From the NCBI GenBank assembly GCA_012845835.1, contig JABAKD010000021.1:6293386-6357385 (forward strand): a DNA stretch of 64,000 nt, in the 5' to 3' direction. Below, one piece after another: positions 58,201 to 64,000 of the stretch. The notes beneath the pieces are model-generated. The model was not told the DNA's origin, made no database searches, and was given only the letters and a program-made list of their open reading frames with translations. The translations under genes were made by a program, and so were the position numbers. How positions within the stretch are numbered: position 1 is the stretch's first letter; every line of letters starts with the position of its first letter. Source of the DNA: Undaria pinnatifida (Eukaryota; Sar; Phaeophyceae; Laminariales; Alariaceae).

Positions 58201-61200
58201 AGGGGTGTTGGGGAAGGTGGCCAGATGAGAACGACGCGTAAAGAAGCTATGGAGGCAGGTATATTGTTGTGGTGTCTCTGCTGCAAGTAGCGGTATATCT
58301 GTGTTTCAGCAAACATCAATATACCGGTCTCGACTCCGTTCAGCATCAGTTATGGTAGCAGCCACGCCTACTAGCCGTATGAAACGAGGACAGCGGTAAG
58401 AAGGGTACCATCCACCAAAGCCGCAGCATAATAGCAGTGCCCAGTTAGGCCGTAGGGTAAACGGGTAACGCCCGCACGAGCCGCGGTAAATTCGGACAAA
58501 AATGGGCAGCACTGACCCTAACCGCAGTGCAGGGGGTGCAGCACAGAAACGGTAAGTTTGCACCCATCGCACTTGAAAAGGAAGGATTTAACCTAGGTGC
58601 AGTGTAGGGAGGGTTATCTCAGTAAAGGTCTGCACAATAAGCCCACGCCCGTCGCATCACAACAGGCAGCATATATCCCATGAACAGTGTAGGAGGGCAG
58701 CACAGTAAGGGGTCGTCAAACACGTCGACGCTCTTCGCAAAAAAACAGGCAGCATTTAACGTAGATGCAGTGTATGAGGTAGCCCAGTATAGGTTCGCCC
58801 GGCACGCCGACGCTCATTGCACCAAAACAGGCTGCATTTAACATAGGCATAGCGTAGGGGATTAGCACAGTGACGGGTCGCTCAATACGCGGTATAGGGG
58901 GGGGAGCACAGTAGAGGATCGCGCAGTTAACCGTATAAAAAACGGGCAGCATCTGCCCTAATAGTAGTGTAGGGGGAGGTAGCACAGTAGAGTGTTGTAC
59001 ATGTGCCAAGAAGAGGACAAGGTCAGTACAACGCTTGGACAAGTAGTTTCCCCACCGACCGCAATAAAGGGGTACAGTCACGCCTACGTAAATGCTGCTC
59101 GCTGCATCATCGTTGATGTGCCCATCGTTACCGACAATCACATCCGCTCAAAGGTGGGCGGTATAACACCCGAACAAGGCAGTTTCCCCACTGTCCGCAC
59201 TATAGGAGTGCGGTCACGCCTACAGTGCTGCTCGCTGCATACCGTTGCTGTGCCTATAGGTACCAACCGCACGAAGATGGGCAGTAAAACCACCGAAGGA
59301 GGCAATTTTCCCCTTGTCCGCACTATAGGGGGACGATCGCGCCTACTGTAGTGATGATTGCTGTAGTATCGCTGCTTTATTAATAGGTAACGGTAATTCC
59401 CAACGCACCAAGATGGGTTGTATAATACCAAGACCAGCTGTAGAAAAGTTGTGTACGCCCGCAGTCCAATAGAAGCGCTGTTTGACCCCAAGCACCGCAC
59501 CAAGCGGGCTAATCCTCACTTGCACTAAAATAAGCTGTAAAACGCACTATCTCCGCGAACTGTAGTAAACGCTCTGTAACGGGCAATAGCTGTCCGAACA
59601 TGTGCAGAGAATAATACAAATGCCAGCTTGGACCCTGGCAGCATCGTGAAGGGCCCCAGCACGTGTACGAACAGCAGCAAAAAGGCAGCGTTTGCGCCAG
59701 AGGTATAATGGCAGTGCTCAGCATCTCCGCCAAATGAAAACCGCATTGCAACGGACAGTATCCGTCATGACAGCTGCAAAAAACAATAGCAGCATTTATC
59801 CTAGCAGCATTGTTGAAGGGCAGCACATGTACCGGCAGTAGGACGACGGCCTAACGCCTGGACAGCTGGAAAAATTGCGTACCCATACCGACCGCACAAT
59901 AAAGGGACAGTTGCGTCGATATGTGTGCAGTGTGCCGCACTATCGCAGCTGTGCCCATACACAAAGTGGTGTTAGCTCACGCGTACCCAGAAATAGTGGA
60001 ATATACGGCATCGCACACGACGACAGCCTTGCCCAAAAAAGCCAGCACAGAGTTTCAGACTTCAACAAATTCAAGTTCTAGTCGCGGTGGGGCCATGATG
60101 AAACAAGCCTTTCGAATCGAACTTGCAAGAAGCACTCGCACAGCAGCGGCGGGTGTCAGAGCGGCAGTGCCGTTACTATGGACGCTGGGGCAGTGAAGGG
60201 TCGAGCTATTCGGTGGATGGGAAGGAGCTAGTAGGCGGCTCGGCTGCTGTACAGTAACTTTTACAGCGGAGAATGCGGCGGTACATGGCAAATATTGACA
60301 GCGTGCCCATTATGTTGCACTGTAATTGGTAGCGCCGCGAACACGATAGTGGTTGAAGCTACGTGACGCAGTGGAACGCTGTTGATCGCGAAAGATCGAG
60401 GAGGGATCCGAGATTCGTCAAATTCGTAGCTGTACCACTTTCAGCAGAAATGAAGAACAGCTGTTTTTGCGACGCGGAGAACGGATCCACGAAGGTACTG
60501 AAACCCATATAATAACACGTGTACTAAAAAAATTGCCAAACGAGAAAGCCCAAATAATCCACGAGTACCCCTTGTTCCTTCCCAGGGAGAACCATAAGGA
60601 AGGAGCCCCGACATGAACTCTTAGAGCACAATGCCGTTAGTCCAAGAGGGTCCAGTGCCCGTAGTGCAAGGGGTCCCGCGAAGGTCGGTCTGGCTCCGAC
60701 AGCAGAGGTGTATGCAGGTCGATGGGTCATTTCAGCATGCGACGTCCCCGTCGATGGTCCGTCGAAGGGTTAATTCCAGTATGCTTGTCCGTGCCTATTC
60801 TTCAGCCCCGAAGCGCTAAAAAAAGGTGCAGGTCGACGGGCGATCTTGGCGCTTTGTGCTGGCAGCTCGCGGAGATGGGCTGTGCAACATGCTGGCTGAG
60901 GGTGAAGAAAGCAAGTATGATGGGTGGGGCTTGGGCAGTTCCGCTGCGGAATAGTCTTTTTGAAACAGCTGGCGGGTAACTGATGCGACCAAAATCCGAG
61001 ACGAGGACTGTACTCCGAACAGCAGTGTCGTCCGCACGTACTTGGAACGTATCGTCCTGGTGGTATGTGCCCGGCGACCAACAGGAGGGACGAAAAGCCG
61101 AGAGAACGAGTGTGCTCCGAAGAGCAGTGTAGTCCGCACGTAGTTGGAAGGTGTCGCCTATGTGGTACGTGCCTGGAGACCAACAATAAGGATCCCTGCC

Positions 61201-61384
61201 ATCTCACTTCTGTTGTGGTCTTCGTTGTAGGAGGAAGGGCGCTCCCTCCATTGAAAAGCCACCCGCAAAGGAACAAGGGTTTTGGGCTTGATGGAACGCA
61301 AAAGCAAACTTGACGCAAAAAACAAAAAACGGAGAGATTAGAGGAACGCCGGCACAAAAGCAAATCAAGCTTAAGACGACGCCA
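58201..61384 (-). other. Long leader of element B
   Basis: About 3.2 kb homologous to 214-3640. The block order is the same: ~100-bp repeats near 61200-60990, a middle part with the unit words near 59500-59900, and the ~84-bp array. Frames here are short or not shared with copy A. Confidence 0.6.
58560..58990 (-). repeat. ~84-bp array, contracted, element B
   Basis: About four to five diverged units with AGGCAGCATTTAAC/AGGCTGCATTTAAC-type words (plus strand), against ten or eleven in copy A. The units no longer keep a common reading frame. Confidence 0.75.
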
Positions 61385-61655
61385 TGTGTAATGTTGTAGG
61401 TGGGGACACAGAGTGCCCGCTGCAGGTCTGCAAATTGAACAGGTTCTCGGAGAGTACTTATTTTCTTTGTCTTCGTAGAGATGTAGCTCTATTCGATTCC
61501 ACCAGAGCCCTGGATGGCTTCTGAGATCGGAGGCACGTGCCTCGGATCTACTTTCTGATTTTCATGAATATAATAGGCCAACCTTATCATACGAAACCCA
61601 TCCAAAGGATGTTAAATTCGGATATTTGCCGGCCTTTCGAGGCCGTATCTTCACA
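61385..61655 (-). repeat. 5' LTR of element B
   Basis: This is a complete 271-bp LTR. On the minus strand it begins TGTGAAGATACGGCC and ends ACATTACACA, so TG...CA ends are intact. It contains GGCCTCGAAAGGCC and GGAGGCACGTGCC on the minus strand. It is followed by TGGCGTCGTC, the probable primer-binding site. Confidence 0.9.
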
Positions 61656-63170
61656 GTGTCCCATCCCCTCCCCCCGATCCCTCATGATCAAACGTCCCAC
61701 CTAAAATCAAAATCTACCAGAGAAGTCGTAAATCCTACCAGACAGCTCACATCACCTAATTATTGTTCTAGCCATCCATGCCGTAGCTCCAACTCATTTC
61801 CGCCCCTCCACCCCCCCCCCCTCCCCCCCGTTTCTTTTTCTTCTTTTCTTTTCCCTCTCACCCCGTTTGTTCAAACGCCCCACCTACGATCGAAATCGGC
61901 CAGAGTAATAAACGCTTCTACGCAATTCATATCACCTCATGAAAATTCTAGCTATTATCCATGCCGTAGCTCCAGCTCATTTCCGCCCCTCCCGCCCGCC
62001 CCCCGTTTTTTTTTTTTTTCCCGCCCAGTTTGTTTCAACGTCTTCCTTACAATCGAAATCGACCAAAGTAGTAAACACTTCTACGCAATTAATATCACGT
62101 CATATCTTTCTAGCCATCCATGGCGTGTCTTTCAGTCATCCCCCCCCGCTCTCCAACGCCCCATCCTTCCCCACTACACGCACGATCGCCTAGATCTAGC
62201 ACGACGCGTATAGCAAGCCCCTATATATTTGCTCAACACGCACGATCGGAGTATCAAAAATAAAGCTTTCAAAGATGAGTTTCGATCAAATCGTTAATCT
62301 CACAGCTGGAGAGTATTTTCATATTTTATGTGACCTAAACCTCTTAAAAACCCTCACCCCCTTTTTTTTTCCGGCTCCCTCTTTCTCAAACGCCCCCACC
62401 CAACATGTAAATCTGCCAGTGTATTAATCATTTCCACGCACTGGGTATCACCTCATAATCGTTATAGGGCCATCCATGCCGCTGCTGCCATTCACCGCCC
62501 CCCCCCCCCCAGCGCCCCCTCCATCCCCACCACCCGCACCATCGCCTAGACCTTGCACCATGCGTAAAGCAAACCCCTACATCTATGCGACATTATGCCT
62601 TTTCGCCCCAACCCCCCCCCCCCGCTCCACCCCCCCCACCGCCCCCCCCACCCCCCGGAACACTCTGCCCTCTACTCACTGGTTGTACGACATACAGGAT
62701 ATACATGGTGATCAACTGGTGTATTCTTTCCAAAACCGTCAGATTAATGCACTTAATGGGTTTATAGTTTTCACGCACAAAGTGAGCTGCCCCCCCCCCC
62801 CCCCCCCCCCTGCCCCCCCGCTCCCTCTTGATTAAACCGAGCCCCCCATGTCCTTCGAAATTCCGCCTTCCCCTCACCGGAAATTCGAATTACAGGGTGA
62901 TGCACTTGATAAACTGATGCATTTCCCTCCAAAGCCGTCAGATTTTGTCCCCCTCATAAACGGGTTTTATAGTTTCCGCGCACAGCCTGACTAACATCAC
63001 CGTATTGATCCTGAAATCTACACTGTAGATCCAAGGGGAGTCCTCGACCTATATCCTTAATGAGGACACACAACACGTAAATCGCGCGATCGGAGTACCA
63101 CACACAGCTTGCAAAGATGAGTTTCGACAAAATCTTTGATCTCACAGCTGGAGTGCATTTATACTTTGTA
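61656..63170 (-). mobile_element. Foldback-family element cut by LTR element B
   Basis: On the minus strand from 63170 it has the head (GCACTCCAGCTGTGAG, GATCGCGCGAT, TGAGGGGGACAAAATCTG). G-punctuated modules follow (C-runs on plus near 62790, 62620, 62498, 62145, 61810), and a second head-like start near 62310. It stops abruptly at the LTR end at 61656. The continuation beyond element B was not found at 53.6 kb, so that side has been deleted or rearranged. Confidence 0.75.
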
Positions 63171-63261
63171 GTATACTATTTGATACCGTATGTACCCCCC
63201 CTATATGCCAGAGAGCCTAATTATAAGGTCCTTGCCCCGCCCCCCACCCCCTTCATATTTG

Positions 63262-63538
63262 AGCAAGGTTACGGTAGGGTGCACCCCCCCCGTTTCTCAC
63301 TACCTGGTCTTCACCAGTCGCACGAGTGTCTCTGTACCTCGCGGATCCAAACATGTTTCCAGGTAGGTGGTTAATTTATCGAAACATAGCAAACCACCTC
63401 ACTAGCGATTCCTATCGACACATTTTAGAGCTGCACGAAAGCCTATGACCGCAAGGAGCAGGAGGGTTACTCGCGCGAGTGATCCCGAGCCTCCGCAAAA
63501 CAAAACTCCAAAAGGGACCCCTATACCGTAGCTTTGGT
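63262..63538 (+). mobile_element. MITE, ~277 bp, copy 3
   Basis: The left end AGCAAGGTTACGGTAGGG and the right end ACCCCTATACCGTAGCTTTGG match the ends of the copy at 43339. Inside are CGCACGAGTGTCTCTG near the left and ACTCGCGCGAGTGATCCC near the right. The flanks TATTTG and ATTTTG are similar, a possible imperfect 6-bp target duplication. Confidence 0.75.
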
Positions 63539-64000
63539 ATTTTGGTTTCACAAAAAATTAGAGGTGTAGACGGAAGTTGTTGTCTACAATCAGCTGCAGC
63601 ACCGAAAGAAGATATGTAATCTCATACCGATGGCGGTGACGGTTGAACGCAGCGTTCTCTAGTATTCTTCTTGTATGGCGTCCTCTTCACTCGCGGGGAC
63701 ACGTTCGTCTTTATCCGTCTAGTCACACGACGCCAAATTTTGAAACGATATCTCGGACAGTAATTTCTAGTTTTATTGTGAGTTTGACCTCAAATAAAAA
63801 TATCTCTTTGAAGGTCCTCGTGTGGTGGCTCGAGGGACATGCCCACTGGACTTGCTGAGGTAGAGGGTGATGCTCGTGAATAAAGTTTATTGAATTCGGG
63901 ACTGTGGTATCGGTGAAAATGGTCTGGGTGTACATGGGGAGGAGGGTTAACCTTGGAATAGCCGTGGAAAACGTACAGCATATTATGGATTAAATATCCA
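63539..64000. other. Unassigned interval at window end
   Basis: Short frames only, on both strands, with no domain or repeat recognised. Confidence 0.35.

Larger units (their letters stand above)
53646..61655 (-). mobile_element. LTR retroelement copy B, truncated at 3' side
   Basis: This is the minus-strand counterpart of element A. From the 5' LTR (61655-61385) it runs through the leader, the gag remnant, the conserved post-gag block and the ~233-bp repeats, then a NADAR lead-in joined to an integrase fragment, and stops near 53646. No 3' LTR follows. Order and spacing match copy A until the NADAR point. It inserted into a foldback-family element, whose sequence abuts the LTR at 61656. It is degenerate and cannot be active. 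Confidence 0.85.

Overview
The window looks like repeat-rich nuclear DNA of a eukaryote. I find no intact host gene, rRNA, functional tRNA, CRISPR array or bacterial-style operon, and most of the DNA belongs to decayed mobile elements and tandem repeats. The gag and integrase remnants have the style of Ty3/gypsy elements of brown algae and other stramenopiles. That taxonomic guess rests on my memory of such proteins and was not tested by a search.

Layout. Positions 1-9036 hold a plus-strand LTR element (copy A): a partial 5' LTR, a very long leader with ~84-bp tandem arrays, a frame-broken gag with a CCHC zinc knuckle, an unrecognised post-gag block, three ~233-bp protein-coding repeats, a truncated NADAR (YbiA-like) domain and a 3' LTR. 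Positions 53646-61655 hold a second, minus-strand copy of the same family (copy B). It has its 5' LTR, leader, gag and ~233-bp repeats, but its NADAR lead-in runs straight into a Ty3/gypsy integrase fragment. Neither copy has recognisable protease, reverse transcriptase or RNase H.

The middle (9-53 kb) is dominated by a modular element family. It starts with a conserved ~210-340-bp head containing CACTCCAGCTGTGAG, followed by modules separated by runs of 10-30 G. I count thirteen heads in both orientations. One copy (30588-32968) has heads at both ends as ~210-bp terminal inverted repeats, so I interpret the family as non-autonomous foldback-like DNA transposons. Nested in or beside these are a tRNA-derived SINE family (four clear copies, two in tandem), a ~270-bp MITE family with 6-bp target duplications and CTCGCGCGAG palindromes, a probable non-LTR reverse-transcriptase fragment (52 kb), and many local tandem or dispersed duplications.

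The remaining intervals (about 9-11, 17-25, 29-30.6, 33-36.6, 38-43, 45-51 and 53 kb) are low-complexity or unrecognised. Two or three open frames there are listed as low-confidence candidates. No genes act together as a pathway. The functional interest lies in the NADAR cargo of the LTR family, the G-tract architecture of the foldback family, and the order in which elements inserted into one another.
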